Shown here piece after piece: positions 1-12,052 of a stretch of 64,000 nucleotides of DNA. This DNA comes from Pseudofabraea citricarpa (lineage: Eukaryota; Ascomycota; Leotiomycetes; Helotiales; Dermateaceae). The stretch covers positions 1,550,001 to 1,614,000 of the forward strand of contig JAPWGK010000004.1 in assembly GCA_029641185.1 (NCBI GenBank), given 5' to 3'. The first letter of the stretch is position 1, and each line of letters starts with the position of its first letter. The notes under the pieces are model-generated. The model saw only the letters and a program-made list of their open reading frames with translations, made no database searches and had not been told where the DNA came from. The translations under genes were made by a program, and so were the position numbers.

Positions 1-573
1 TGATTGGCTTCGGGAAGAAGGGCGCCGTTACTCGGCCTCTGCGTTGTTGGTATCATGGTGAGAAGTTTTCATCATCATCATCTCATCGTCATGATCATTA
101 TTATTTGAACTTTGTTCATCATTATTTTGGAGTCTCTTATTCTGCTCCATTTCCTCTCCTTCGCTATTACTTCTGCCAAGCGACAGACCCAATACACCAT
201 CTGTTTGTGCCGAGGAAGAGTTTCCTGTTCCCAGCCGATCGTCAGCATTGTATCGATCGCGATCCTATTGAAAGGAATGGGGCTTGGTATTGTCGGGCTT
301 GACCAACCTCCTCTCACGTGACAGGCTTCTACTCCGAGCTAAATTTCTATTCCACCTCTTGTTGGCTTCGCGAAATTTGCCTTGCAACAACCAATCTTCA
401 TCCAACTCCATCTTTCTTCCTTCATATTCGCGTCATCCCATCAGGTTCGCCACGCGCATCTTGATCAATACCATCCATCACGATTGATACGAAATCCTCA
501 AACGCGTTAACTTCAATTCGCAACCCCCAGTCTACTTGCTCGAGTGGAAACGCTCCCTGACGCGACATTCACC
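1..573. other. Left edge and 5' flank of the PWWP gene
   Basis: No coding region can be supported. The first 60 bases are open in more than one frame and could be the tail of a gene lying to the left, but no splice signal or recognisable residues decide this. The rest, pyrimidine-rich in places, fits a promoter and 5' UTR for the gene starting at 574. Confidence 0.4.
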
Positions 574-2753
574 ATGTCAGACGGGGCAAGCCCACCAGCC
601 TCTGTTGCGCCTGTCTCTGCTGAGGCAATCGCACAATCCCCTGAAGTCGAGAACGCAGAGGCGCAAGAGTTACCAACCTCCAATGGTGCTAGTAATGGTG
701 ATGCGGTCATAAGCAGTGATGAGGTCGCAAAGGAAGTCGCGGCTGATGGTAAGATCTCTTCACATTCATTGTTCGCGCTCAGTTCACATGCTAAACAAGT
801 CTTTTCGCGTTCAGGCACAGTGCATGACACCACCGAAGAGAAGCAAACTGCGTCTGAAGACGCGCCCAACGAGGAATCTGAGCCGGCGGCAGACCAGGCA
901 GATGTCGAGATGAAGGACGTCGACAAGACAGAGGGATCAGCTTCGGCCGCAGATGCAACAGCTGATGGGTCTGCAGAGCCCGCTGAAGAAACACCAGTAG
1001 GGAAGACACCAAAAGGACGTCGCAAGTCAGTCGGAGTGCCGGAGCACAAGAATAAAAAGTTAAACAAAAAGGCTTCGATGGCCAAGATTACACATCTGGA
1101 TGCCAAACCTGGAGACTATTTCCTCGCAAAACTAAAGGGATATCCTCCATGGCCCTGTATCATCTGTTCGGAGGACATGCTTCCAGTTACCCTTAGCAAA
1201 TCGCGACCTCTTGCGGCTGCTCGCGAGGATGGCAGCTATCTTCCAGCTTACGAAGATGGTGCGGCAAAGGCCAAAGACCGGAGCTTTCCAATTATGTACC
1301 TTGCAACTAACGAGTTGTGAGTACTTCTGTTCAATCGCGTTGTACAAAGGCTAACCCTAACTGAAATAGTGGCTGGCACTCAAATACCGACCTCGCTGAT
1401 GTTGATCTTGATACAATTGGGGAAGCTACCGTAGCCAAAAAGAAGGGCTTGAAAGAAGCACATCAAATCGCTTCTGAGAAGCATGACTTGGATTACTTCA
1501 AGCAAATGCTCATTGCGCATGAAGAAAGCCGTCAGACGGAAATTGCCGAGAAGGCAGCTGCCAAGGAGGCCAAGAAGGCTGCGAAAACAAAGAGGAAGAG
1601 CAAGGTTGTTGTCGAAGAGGACGAAGGTGAAGACACTGAAATGGCCGATGCAGCAGCTGAAGAGGAGCCCGAAGCAGTAGCAGAACCATCAGCCAAGAAG
1701 AAGTCAAAGAAGCGAAAGGCCGACGAGGAACCACAGGTAATACCACGTTTTACATCATATTTACTCATACTAACTTTTTGCAGACCCCAGGTGCTCCCGA
1801 GTCTAACAAAAAGCCTAAAGTTTCCCTCAAGTTTACACCAAAGGCCAATGGCAACGAAACTGCGACACCAAAGTCGGGCAAGGCAAAGGAGCCTTCAGCT
1901 AAGGCCACCAAGCCCAAGCAGACAAAAAAGGCATCGAAAGTCAAGGAAACCATAGAAGTCCCCAAGGAGCCAGAATTGACACCAGAGGAGAAACGTGCGA
2001 AGAAAGAGGTAAGCCAGGTTTCATCCACTTTTCACACACTTAGTCTAACTCCTATACAGAAAGAGATACTCTTCTTGCGCCACAAGCTCCAAAAAGGTCT
2101 TCTGACGAAGGATCAAGAGCCTAAGGAGGAAGAGATGAAAGCCATGTCAGAATTTGTCACCAAACTGGAAGGCTATTCGGATCTCGAGGTCAGCATCATC
2201 AGAGCGACGAAGATTAACAAGGTATTGAAGGCCATTCTAAAATTAAACTCTATCCCCAAAGAGGACGAGTTCCAATTCAAGCCACGCTCCCAAACCCTTT
2301 TAGATAAATGGAACAAGCTGCTTGCAAGCGAGGATGCACCTACTCCCACGGCAACCAACGGAGTTGGCGCAGAGGCCAAGAAGTCTGATGACGGCAAAGC
2401 TGCTCTTGCAGAGACCACGAATGGTTCCAAGGATTCCCCAGCTACCGATAAGGCCGAGGAAAAGAGTGAAGAGAAACCCGAGGATGAAGATGACGAGAAG
2501 AGCGAGGAGAGTTCAGATAAAAAGCCATCGATCAAGAATGAAGAGAAATCCAACGAGGAAGTCGATGAAGAACTACCTACAGTCGAGGCTGGGAAGGAGA
2601 CCGACAAAAAAACAGGAGACCTAACAAAGGTTGAGGCAGCTCCTGAAGTAGCAGAAGCTGAAGAGGTTAGTTATTCGTCTTAATTTTAAACAGTACAACG
2701 CTAACACATTATACCAGGCAACAGAGGCAGCACCCGTCGAATCGACAACTTGA
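574..2753 (+). CDS. PWWP-domain chromatin protein
   Basis: Predicted 636-aa nuclear protein likely to read methylated histone tails. Exons: 574-748, 815-1316, 1370-1736, 1784-2008, 2060-2665, 2718-2753. The start is the first ATG in frame with a CACC context. Residues 1-150 are acidic and Ser/Ala/Glu-rich. A PWWP domain begins near residue 152 (GDYFLAKLKGYPPWP) and continues across the second intron, whose removal restores the sequence NEFGWHSN. Lys/Glu-rich linkers follow, then a helical segment at about residues 420-513 (from KEILFLRHKLQKG) resembling a TFIIS N-terminal or LEDGF-type integrase-binding fold, then an acidic low-complexity tail. The family includes yeast Pdp3 (NuA3b) and Ioc4 and animal LEDGF/HRP2; I cannot say which is the true orthologue. 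The 749-814 intron is 66 nt with no in-frame stop, so it could be retained. Confidence 0.85.
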
Positions 2754-3372
2754 TTTTAATTACTCGATCCTAGGTTGTGAGGAAGGCACTGGTGTGAATT
2801 CAGGTTCTGAAAAATTTCTTTCTCGGCAGCATATGTGTCTCTGGCACACTCTTCGATAGCAAGCATTGCAGGCAGTTCTATCTGCATTTGCATTACGATA
2901 ATGCTTTGCTTTCACGCATGTAACACCAATAAGCTCACAACATAGAAGCCCAAATTTCTAGGTTAGGAACAGCTTTCGGCACTTGATCGTGCATACTGTA
3001 CAATTTCGAATTTTAACTCCGATTCCCATGGTGATGGCTTCTAGGGATCGGAAGATGGTGGGGGAGAATGAATGGTCTGTCCTTTGTGCACGCTTCCCCA
3101 GCGTGGTACTTTAGTATTTCGGTCTATCATAGGCAATCAAATAAAAGCACTACTACAAATTACTATTTACATGAAAGCGAAGGTGAAGGTATTTCGAAAT
3201 CTACAATTAGTTCAGATAAAGCTAGCCCCAAGTCGCGTACAGCCCAAAGCAGCGAGGAGCAGGCGGTGTCCAAGGTTCTGCCGTTTTTCGGGACGAAGAT
3301 AATGGATTTTTTGCGAACATTTATTGTAAGCTCTAGAAATAGCGAAATCTAACAACCTTCTCCCTCAACACT
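2754..3372. other. Intergenic: 3' UTR of the PWWP gene and RCL1 promoter
   Basis: Two short open frames near 3070-3350 have no recognisable features. I see nothing else here. Confidence 0.4.
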
Positions 3373-4593
3373 ATGTCGGCTCCAGCACCAGAGTTTCTGC
3401 GCTTCACCACACATAAATCCTTAACACATCGATTGGTGCTATCGACACTCACCGGACGACCAGTACACATCTCACAGATCCGTTCTTCGTCACCTACCAA
3501 CCCCGGACTCGCAGCGTACGAGATCTCGTTCCTGCGGCTCCTCGAATCCATAACCAATGGCTCATCACTTCAGATCTCGTACACGGGCACGACGCTCACA
3601 TACATGCCGGGGCTCATAACGGGCAGCGTGGCGGGTCTAGGAGCGTCGGGAGACGTGATCAAGCACCAGCTGCCGGCGACCAACACGCGCGGAGTGTCGT
3701 ACTTCCTGATTCCGCTGTGCATGCTGGCACCCTTCTCCAAGGCGCCCGTCAACGTGCGGTTCGAAGGCGAGGGCGTCATCACGAGCGCAACCGACACGGG
3801 CGACATCTCGGTCGATGCCGTCCGCACTGCTATCCTGCCTCTGTACGAACAATTCGGCATCCTGGCCAGCAAACTCGAGGTCCGCATTCTGCAGCGGTCG
3901 TGTGCTGGCACCGGCGGCAAGGGCGGTGGTGGTATCGTCGAGCTCAGATTCGGCTCGCAGGTTCGTTTGCCCAAGACGCTGCATCTGAATCGCTCGCCGG
4001 GTAGGGTGAAGAGGATTAGAGGGGTTGCGTATTGTACGGGCGTGTCGGCGAGTAATAATGCGCGTATGATACATACCGCCAGAGGGATACTGAATCCTCT
4101 GGTTACTGATGTCCATGTTGCGGCGCAGTATGACCAGGCGCCACTGGTGTCAAGTCATGATAAGTCAGATCCGAAAGGAAAGAAGAGAACGGGTATTGGG
4201 TTTGGGTTATGTCTGGTAGCTGAGACGGCTAGTGAAGGGGTCATCTATTCAGCAGATGTTGCAGCACCGAGCACGGGTGGTGTTACGCCTGAGGATATTG
4301 GTATGCAATGCGCGTATCAGTTACTGGAGATCATCGCTCAAGGTGGATGTGTGACCAAGGTTGGAGCTTCGACGGTTTTGACGCTTATGGCTATGGGATC
4401 AGAAGATGTGGGGAGAGTAAGATTAGGGAGGGATGTAATAGGATCCGAGGATATGGTCGTGCTTGGAAGAGATCTGAAGAAATTTGGAGCAAGTAGTTGG
4501 GGTCTGAGAGATGTTGAGGAGGATGACACTGGGGATATAATAGTTGCTGTCAAGGGTAGTGGAGTCGGCAACGTTGGAAGGAAAATAGCATAG
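3373..4593 (+). CDS. RCL1: RNA 3'-terminal phosphate cyclase-like protein Rcl1
   Basis: Single-exon gene, 406 aa, the usual length for Rcl1. The N-terminus (LRFTTHKSLTHRLVLSTLTG, residues 9-28) and the later motif PGLITGSV are typical of the RTC/Rcl1 fold. Rcl1 is a nucleolar partner of the GTPase Bms1, part of the U3 snoRNP/SSU processome and needed for early 18S pre-rRNA cleavages. True cyclases carry a catalytic His in the C-terminal part. The corresponding stretch here (around PEDIGMQCAYQLLEII, near residue 310) has no His, as expected for the non-cyclase Rcl1 branch. The ATG at 3373 follows CAACACT and is the first in frame. Base composition is more GC-rich in the middle third (3600-4000) than at the ends. 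Confidence 0.93.
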   Translation: MSAPAPEFLRFTTHKSLTHRLVLSTLTGRPVHISQIRSSSPTNPGLAAYEISFLRLLESITNGSSLQISYTGTTLTYMPGLITGSVAGLGASGDVIKHQLPATNTRGVSYFLIPLCMLAPFSKAPVNVRFEGEGVITSATDTGDISVDAVRTAILPLYEQFGILASKLEVRILQRSCAGTGGKGGGGIVELRFGSQVRLPKTLHLNRSPGRVKRIRGVAYCTGVSASNNARMIHTARGILNPLVTDVHVAAQYDQAPLVSSHDKSDPKGKKRTGIGFGLCLVAETASEGVIYSADVAAPSTGGVTPEDIGMQCAYQLLEIIAQGGCVTKVGASTVLTLMAMGSEDVGRVRLGRDVIGSEDMVVLGRDLKKFGASSWGLRDVEEDDTGDIIVAVKGSGVGNVGRKIA

Positions 4594-4701
4594 ATCAGGA
4601 TCTTAATGCAGGAAACAAAAAGAAAATAATCCAAACACCAAGTAAGTGTCTTCTTGTTTAACTTGTGGAACGGAAGAGGAGAATTATTACATTGCGTTTC
4701 T

Positions 4702-5763
4702 CTATGGAGTAAAAGACGCTTCTAAGTTTCGTCTTACAGCGCCTATACGTCGATCAGCACTCGCGACTGCAACCTCAGCAGAGAACCCAACCGTCTGTAA
4801 TGCCGAGGCTGTAGCCTGTCCATACTCATCCCACTGTGTACGGAGGGTATGCAAAACATGAAACTCGCCCACCACCGCCGTGCCAGAATAGAAGACATCC
4901 AATGGATATTCATCGTCATCGGTGTTTGCCTGAAGCATCGTCGGCTCAGCTAACAACCTCTGTCGTTGTAATTCCTCCTCGCCCTCGCGGGACGTCGACG
5001 CAAGTGGTTGCATCTCGATATCGCCATCTCTCGCGACTGCTCCGTCGCGCAATACCCCTCTCTCCTCAGCATCCTGATCTTGTGCTGTCACCACCACAGC
5101 CTCAGCTTGTACTCCACCTGGTCTTGGAACCAAAATATCTTTCAGTCGTTCTCGCTCCACATGCACGGCCAGCATGAAGCACTGCATGACCGTAACCAGG
5201 ATATCCAACAATACCAAGTGAAGCGTCGACGTCGGACCCTTCTGTCCGATCAGGTCTATGATAATACCGCCGTGAAGGTACCCTCGCATGGCCTCGCCAG
5301 CCTCGGCGCGCGACGTGAAGAGATGGAGCAGGATGCAGAGTACGTTAGGACCGAAGATGGCGCCAATGTAAGGACGGTGCTTAGGCATTGGTGGAACGAA
5401 GCTTGGTTTGGGCGTGAGGAACATGACCTGAGCCAGGACGCGAATGAGCAGACGGAAGAACGAACAGCTATGATAACGGCATATCAGTATGCGCTTCGAT
5501 TGTAGTCGAAAAGGGGAAGTGAGGGGGGGTCTTTACTCCAGGTAGTATAAAATACACAACTCCACATAGATCAACATATCCAGATTCTCCATGACCCCAT
5601 TGATAAACTCATATTTCTTCTTCATCTGCAACGTCGCTCTGGCCTGGGCCGCCGTGGGTGTGGGCGTCGCGATAACGGCGGCGGCATCTTCTGTACGGCT
5701 GCTGGTGGTGGTGTCGAGAGCAGGAGCTGGGACTGACGTGGAGTCGGTATCATTATTGTTCAT
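4702..5763 (-). CDS. DSC4: DUF1746 membrane protein, Dsc4-like E3 ligase subunit
   Basis: Two exons, 5763-5537 and 5467-4702, give 330 aa. The GTAAAG donor and TAG acceptor join in phase to give YYLDCSFFRLLIR across the junction. The family core runs from about residue 50: a KKKYEFINGVMENLDMLIYV helix, the junction helix, then GYLHGGIIIDLIGQKGPTS and a hydrophobic helix (LVLLDILVTVMQCFMLAV). The C-terminal half is variable and acidic. DUF1746 proteins include fission yeast Dsc4, a subunit of the Golgi Dsc E3 ubiquitin ligase that activates SREBP and removes orphan membrane proteins. The domain is a confident call; the exact Dsc4 role is by family. The gene is convergent with RCL1, with about 110 bp between the two stop codons. 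Confidence 0.78.
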
Positions 5764-6426
5764 CTCTTATGGAGAGTCATTGGTCGGTCGTGCTGGGGCT
5801 GGCTTCAAGAAGGACGACTTTTCGATCTTTCACATGGCGAGTCGCCGGTTATGCGCAGTATGCAGCGAGAGGGATGCTATGTTTTGAAGGTTCGCCAGGC
5901 CGATGTGGTGGAAGCTTGGTTACTGCGACGTGTGAGTGAGGCGAGAGCTGAGGTGTGTTGCTTGATTTGAAAGCTTGGTCGCTTGCGTCACGAGACCAAT
6001 GTGAGATTGATCTCCTCTTGCTGCTCTTCATCAACCGACCATTGTTTCAAGTGGCTTATCGTATATGCCATTAATATTAGTCCATCTTTACCTAGCCCAG
6101 CAACTCTTTTATGCCTGAAATCTACCTTCTATCCACAAAAGGGAAAAGTTATTAGGTATCAGTAAAGTTACAGAATGCACCGTATGAGTTGCTTAGGCAA
6201 TTATCCTCAGCTTTGACAAAGAAGGATGAAATTATGTGTACTATAAGTCCTAAAGTGGAATATAATGTTCCCAACCAGAAACACCGGCTTCATAAACGCA
6301 GGCATCAGAAAGAAGAAAAAAAAGGTACGAGCACTTGGAAAGTACAACTATTGCGACAAAAGAAAAATGAAAACTCGGCGTTTGTCAACTTGTTGCATCA
6401 CCAACATCTTGTATTTTGCCCACTCC
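5764..6426. other. Intergenic: Dsc4-like promoter and tail of the hydrolase gene
   Basis: It holds the promoter of the Dsc4-like gene and the 3' flank of the gene ending at 6427. An A-rich run lies near 6310-6370. No coding potential was recognised. Confidence 0.4.
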
Positions 6427-8104
6427 TCATGCGTGGACTAGTTCCTTAAGTCTCTTCTCGATGAGTTCTCTCCCCGCCTCTGTGTTCCATACCTCAGAGG
6501 GTGCCTTTTCAACAACATCCCAACTGATGAGATTCCTGGTCAGATGGCTGAGATCTCTTTGTTTTCGTTCCCATTCGCTATCTTTTCTAACATCAATGCC
6601 GGAACTAATCAAAACCAATGGTGTCTTCTCCCGTTGGATATGCCTAGCACTGCTGACCTCGTTCTTCGTCAACGAGTCTGCAACCAAAGACTCCTGTAGT
6701 TTGGCCTTGATGTATTTTCCTCCTTGGTATGCCGAGCGGCCATAAACTCGATCCTCGCGATTGCGTCCATTAAATAGGGCCCCAGATAAACGCTCCAAGC
6801 CGAGAGGAGAGATGATACCCCATGCCCAGAGTAGAAAGCCTCTACCAGGAGATGCCAAACGGTGGAGAAGATCTTCGTGCAGTGGATTGATCAACAAAAG
6901 TCCCTTGACATCCCGGCCGTGGCGCGAGGAGAAGATACGACTGTATATGCTACCAACACCAGCACTGGCGAGTATCCAAGGACCAGTCTCACCAGCGCGA
7001 GCTAGGGCTTCAGAGAGAACATCGGCAGACATGCCAGCGGAGAAGGGGGAAGGGGCGTTATCACTCCAACCAAATCCAGGACGATCAGAGTAACAATATC
7101 GACCGATGCTACCACTAATAGAAGCATTCTCTGCGATCTGAATCATTCCATGTGCAAAGGGATATTCCCCAGCTTCGAACAAAACGGTTGGAAGCCTGGT
7201 GCCTTCTACATTTGTGTTCTTGCCATCGCAGAATAGATGAATCTGGTACTTGTCACCATCAACGTAGTATCTTTCTCCTGGCACTGGAAGGGAAGCATCG
7301 CGGGCTCGAAGGATCAAGGTGGCCGTCAGTAGAATCGTGACGATAGCCAGAACTACGAGAATGACCGTCGATGTCATAACTGCGCACCACTCCCGGAGTG
7401 TACGGCGGGACTCCATGCGACCAGTCAAACGTTCCTCTTCCTCATGTTTACCCCACGCGACGACTCTGTCTGTGACAATGGTCCAAATACTGATGAGCAG
7501 AGCCCATATAGCACTCGAAATTCCCACCCAGCCTTCCTCGACGCGAAGCCTCGGAACCGCAAGGATCAGGATCATGTCGACCAACAAGAATACAGATACC
7601 ACTAGACATGTTACCTGGGCGGCTTTAGACGGGGTCGAGAAGAAGAGTAGATCGATGAGCAAGAGGCCCAAGGTCAAGGTCGTGTAGGAAAAGTCGAAGA
7701 AACCAGAGCCTCTTGAGTGCATCCCAGGTGGGCTCACAAAGATCGACACCAGCAGTAATACCCACCAGAGGAAAGTTATGATGGCAAAGAGTACTGTAAA
7801 GTATCGAAGGAATCGTACGCTCCAGAGGTTGTACGGAGATACCTAAAATGTACATCAGCTCCAATGCCACCTGGTGTGTTAAAATACGCAGACTTACAGC
7901 TGGGTCATCTGGGCTTAGGTAACCTTCACGAGCTGAAGAGGGTGGAAGCAGATGAGTTCGCTCATCAGCTTCGGAGAGCCGTGGTGCAGGGGGCTCGCTG
8001 GAGTTTGAGTTTCCGTTTCCGTTTCCATTTCTGTGCTCAGCTCCATTTCCATTCTGCGGACTGGCTTCGGGATCATCGTCCTTCTTTGAGGTCCAGATAG
8101 CCAT
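6427..8104 (-). CDS. Membrane-anchored alpha/beta-hydrolase-fold protein, probably non-catalytic
   Basis: Exons 8104-7898 and 7842-6427 encode 540 aa; splicing joins DDPA to VSPYNLWSVRF. Residues 1-70 are polar and Asn/Gly-rich. About five membrane segments follow: one just after SPYNLWSVRFLRY, then around FFDFSYTTLTLGLLLI, TCLVVSVFLLVDMILILAV, ISSAIWALLISIWTIV and MTSTVILVVLAIVTILLTA. A single alpha/beta-hydrolase domain follows from about residue 250 (YQIHLFCDGK, TVLFEAGEYPF, YCYSDRPGFGWSD). Where such enzymes have G-x-S-x-G, this protein reads SAGVG at residues 362-366, so the usual nucleophile position is Gly364. It belongs to a fungal family of integral-membrane hydrolase-like proteins of unknown substrate. 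Lack of activity is an inference from the alignment. Confidence 0.82.
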
Positions 8105-8928
8105 GATAAAGAGAGAATTGACGAGACTTCAGTCTTTGGTCTGGCAAAAGTTTGAAGATAAAAAGCGAGGGAAGAAGGTTCTGTTATCTGCAGGCAAGCA
8201 AGCAATTAGCTCATTTAGGCAGTGAAAGAGAAATGGAATGATGGAAAGCAGGGTTCTTGAGCGAGAAGAGATGCGCTATGGCGATCATAAAGCTTGGGGG
8301 ATTGACAGCATTGGCCAATGAAAGGATAACTGTGCAGCCATGATGGTGGTGATGGAGCCTTTTGTGAGTCTGGAGCACGGTGAATGAGGCGAATGACGTC
8401 GTTGTGATACTGAGCTTCAGCCCCGCATACGGTACAGTTGCACGCATACACACAGTACATGAGGAATTGCCCGCAGTGCACTATTGCCTGATGAGAGGGC
8501 AGTGGGTAGTAACTGAGACAATCCCGTGTGAGGCGCATGTCTATGCCTATGACACACTCCATGTTGTTTGAACTGCTGTATTCAGCGAGTCTTGATTTCT
8601 TACTGTACTCGTACTTTCGTACAGAACCCCTGACAAGCGATCCTTGTCGTGTCTTATCGTTATCGCAGCAATGGCGGGGTTCGCTAAAACGACAAAGCAA
8701 GCAAGCAAGCATCGGATCATCCAGCAAGCGCCTGTTGATCCTCATTCAGACGAGACGACGACGTGGGGCCAACAACATGCATCTTGACTGCCGCGATCCA
8801 ACTTCTGCCAGTAGCCCTCGGGAACCTGCTGCCTCTCTGCCCATTCAAAGCTATCGAATGCAACTCTCTCCCCATCTCCCGTCATACTGTCTCAAAGCGA
8901 GACCACACGCTTTGCGCTTCAGTTGAAA
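8105..8928. other. Divergent promoter region, hydrolase (-) and PPE1 (+)
   Basis: An 824-bp gap between divergent start codons. A short run of GCAA repeats lies near 8694-8710. Several short open frames on both strands lack recognisable features. Confidence 0.4.
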
Positions 8929-10251
8929 ATGAGCGATTTACAAAGAGCTTTTGCGAAAGCCAAACTGGCTGGCTTTCCAGCCTTTGCGCCTGAGCCATTT
9001 CACGAAGAAGATGAGGAGCAGGAGACGGACCATTTTGCAGAGGTTCCGGTCGAAGACGATTCCTCCTCGGCTTCTTCAGCTTCATCGGCATCCTCGACGG
9101 GAACGATACGGCCAATCTCAAGCAAGAATCTATTTGCTCGACCTCAAGGGTATGCTGCAGTCCGACTAGCTTTACCAAGATACTAACAACGCAACGGCAG
9201 GTCGCCGAATAAGAGAACCATGGACGCAATACCCTGGACGACCTATTTTGAACGAGAGCTCTACATCCAAGATCCCGAATCGAGTACTATTTCATACCAC
9301 GCATATCTTACATCACCTGTCGGGAATGGTCCTCTGTTCATAACACATCATGGTGCAGGGTCTTCGGGACTTTCGTTTGGGGTTTTAGCGGCCGAGCTAC
9401 GGAAGATGCTCCCTTCTGCTGGTATACTCTCACTTGATGCACGTGGCCATGGGTCTACAACCATCAATCCGCAGCCAGAGCTTTTGGATTTGAGTCTAGA
9501 GACTCTAAGCTCAGACCTGGTAGTTGTCATTGAAGGCACAAAAGCCAACATGGGTTGGAAAGAACTCCCGCCCTTGGTTCTTATAGGCCACTCTTTAGGC
9601 GGTGCAGTCGTAACCGATGTCGCTAAAAGTGGACGGCTTGGAAACGCGGTTCTTGGATATGCTGTCCTCGATGTGGTTGAAGGGTCTGCCATTGATGCAT
9701 TACAAAGCATGCAAACCTATCTTTCTACCCGACCTGTCGGCTTCCCATCACTAGCGGCGGGTATCGAATGGCATATTCGATCAAGAACCATCCGCAATTC
9801 TGTCTCGGCACGAACCAGTGTCCCGGGTCTGTTAGAATTCAACCCAGAAGCCAGAGTATCAAGAGCATGGTGCTGGAAGACTGATCTAGCAGCTACGCAG
9901 CCTTTTTGGCAAGGCTGGTTTGTGGGTCTAAGTAAAAAGTTCCTTGAAGCAAAAGGTGGAAAGCTGCTACTCCTCGCTGGGACAGATAGGTTGGATAAGG
10001 AGCTCATTATTGGTCAGATGCAAGGTAAGTTTATACTTTCTTCCAGTCAAAAAGCAACGACTGACGACTGACGGCTGTCACTAGGCAAATATGCACTACA
10101 AGTATTTCCTGAAGCTGGTCATTTCATCCATGAAGATCTACCAGAGAAGACCGCAATGGTCATAGCCGACTTCTACAAGAGGAATGATAGGAGTGCTCTA
10201 GTACTTCCACCGAAAGTGTCAGACATGCTTCGGCAAGGTCGCAAGGTCTGA
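8929..10251 (+). CDS. PPE1: Protein phosphatase methylesterase 1 (PME-1/Ppe1)
   Basis: Exons 8929-9149, 9201-10024 and 10085-10251 encode 403 aa. The enzyme removes the C-terminal methyl ester from the PP2A catalytic subunit, opposing the methyltransferase Ppm1. The alpha/beta-hydrolase core starts around residue 98 with FERELYI, followed by ITHHGAGSSGLSF (oxyanion region). The nucleophile elbow GHSLGG has Ser205. The acid is Asp231 in LDVVEGSA and the base His361 in EAGHFIHED, which matches the Ser-Asp-His spacing of human PME-1. The N-terminus is acidic and Ser-rich (residues 25-55). The start is the first ATG (TTGAAAATGAGC); an in-frame TTG just upstream is not a start. Length is normal for fungal Ppe1. 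Confidence 0.94.
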
Positions 10252-10719
10252 AGAATGACGGTACCTTAGGGTTCGAAAGCCATGAAGCAGGAGAACGATC
10301 CTGCGGTACATCTTTAGTATTGCCATACGAAATCAGTGCCAGCATATAGATTGGCGCTTGTATCAAGGCTACTAGTATAGAGGTCAGAAGCCAGGTAGAG
10401 ATATGTTGGCTTCGATTGGGAGGCTCAGAAATAGCGCTATACCCTGTTCCAAGTACTTAGATGACTAGAGTATCTACCCTAGATAGTAGACCTGCGATGG
10501 TCTAGACTAGAAAGCATTATGTTCATATCATGAAGTAGTAGTTTTATGAGTCAAAGCATGCCTATGGTCTAACAACAAAACACATTTTTGACTAAAATTG
10601 AACGTCGCTTCTCAATCACCACCTTCAATCCTTGCCACCTAATTGCAAACCCTAATTTTCCTCAAAACGCCAGCCTTCCATTCGCTATGCAGATGACACC
10701 ATAATAAAACTTCGTCAGA
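10252..10719. other. Intergenic between convergent PPE1 and RFC2
   Basis: 3' flanks of two converging genes, with short direct repeats of CTAG-rich sequence at 10370-10510. No gene seen. Confidence 0.4.
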
Positions 10720-12052
10720 TCAAGCACCCGCCATGATATTTGAAGTCCGCAGAGACAGATCGAGGATCGTAAGATGTTCGTCTGAGCCATCGACGAGTCT
10801 CTTATCCGACTCCGAGAATAACATGACGATTTTGTTTTTTTGGGCATCGGGGATAGTTTCGTCGTAGACGATGGCTTGATAGAGCTAACTCCTCGTTAGT
10901 TTTATGGCTTCCAACCAAAATAAGACGGTAGTTTAAGAATACGTACTTGGGAAACGACTTGCGTAGCACTCCATCCGTCAGCAACCATATCAGTAACGAC
11001 CTTCGCAACGGCTTCGTACACCAACCCCTTCGATCTCGGTTGCATGGCCTTGACTAGCTTCTCAATCGTCGCATCCGGAATCACACCCGCAATATCCTCA
11101 ATACTCTTAACGGTGACGAGTTTCGGTACCGCGCCCTCTTCCTCGTCAACATCCATCACATCTTCTTCATCACCGTCCTTTTTCGCCGCCACCGCACCCA
11201 CCAATCGCGCCGCGCTCTGGAGGAAGGTAATGGCTTTACGCAGATCACCCTCGCTGCACTTAATCAGGGTATCAGCAGCGCCGTCTTCCAGCTTGACGCC
11301 CTCCTTCGCCGCAATCTCCTCAACGCGCTTCTTGGCATTTCCCTGGTCGAGGCTCTTGAAGCGGAATTTCGAGCATCGACTCGCGAGCGGGTCGATGATG
11401 CGCGTTACGTAGTTGCAGATCAGACAGAAGCGCGTGATCTTGCTGTACGTCTCCATGGTGCGGCGGAGGGCGCTCTGCGCATCCTGCGTCATCGAGTCCG
11501 CCTCGTCCAGGATGATGATCTTGTATGGCGGGCAGGGGTATTGTGCGCGGTAGGCCGCCGACGGATTCGACAGCTGCATGCGTGCGAAGTCTTTAACTTT
11601 CTCCCGCACGATGCTGATTCCGCGCTCGTCCGAGGCGTTGAGTTCCAGTACGCGCGTCTTGATCAATTCGGGCCCGTATAGTTCTTTGGCGAGTGCGAGG
11701 ACCGTCGATGTCTTTCCTGTACCGGGAGGGCCGTAGAAGAGCATATGCGGAAGCTGGGGTTTTGGTCAGTTACGTAGTTTTTGACAGGCAGTGGGATATG
11801 TACATTGGAGGATTGGAGAGTTCTCTGCAGAACTGTGATCGTATGGTCTTGAGCCGTCACATCGTTGAGGTTCTTGGGTCGACTACATATATCATCAGTA
11901 TTTATCTCTCTTTAATAACATGTGAAGCCATACTATTTCTCGACCCAAGGCTGATGCCGTGCAGTCTCTTTTGTGGGTGCAGCTTTGGACGAGGAGGCTC
12001 CGTTTGCGGCTGCAGCTTGCTTGCGCGCTTTAATGTCGAAAAAGCTTGACAT
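10720..12052 (-). CDS. RFC2: Replication factor C small subunit Rfc2 (human RFC4 type)
   Basis: Exons 12052-11934, 11882-11804, 11753-10947 and 10884-10720 encode 389 aa. It is an AAA+ clamp-loader subunit that opens PCNA in the nucleus. Landmarks in order: N-terminus [32 protein letters not shown] restored across intron 1; Walker [14 protein letters not shown] box [10 protein letters not shown]; Walker [10 protein letters not shown]; the arginine-finger SRC motif [11 protein letters not shown]; and an ARL/sensor-2 region. An acidic insert ([15 protein letters not shown]) interrupts the lid domain and is absent from yeast Rfc2. The C-terminal collar domain ends in [10 protein letters not shown]. 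The overall match is strongest to yeast Rfc2 among the four small subunits. Confidence 0.93.

Noticed and set aside
2173..2607. Ser-rich 144-codon antisense frame in the PWWP gene
   Set aside because: Mirror of the Glu/Lys-rich coding strand.
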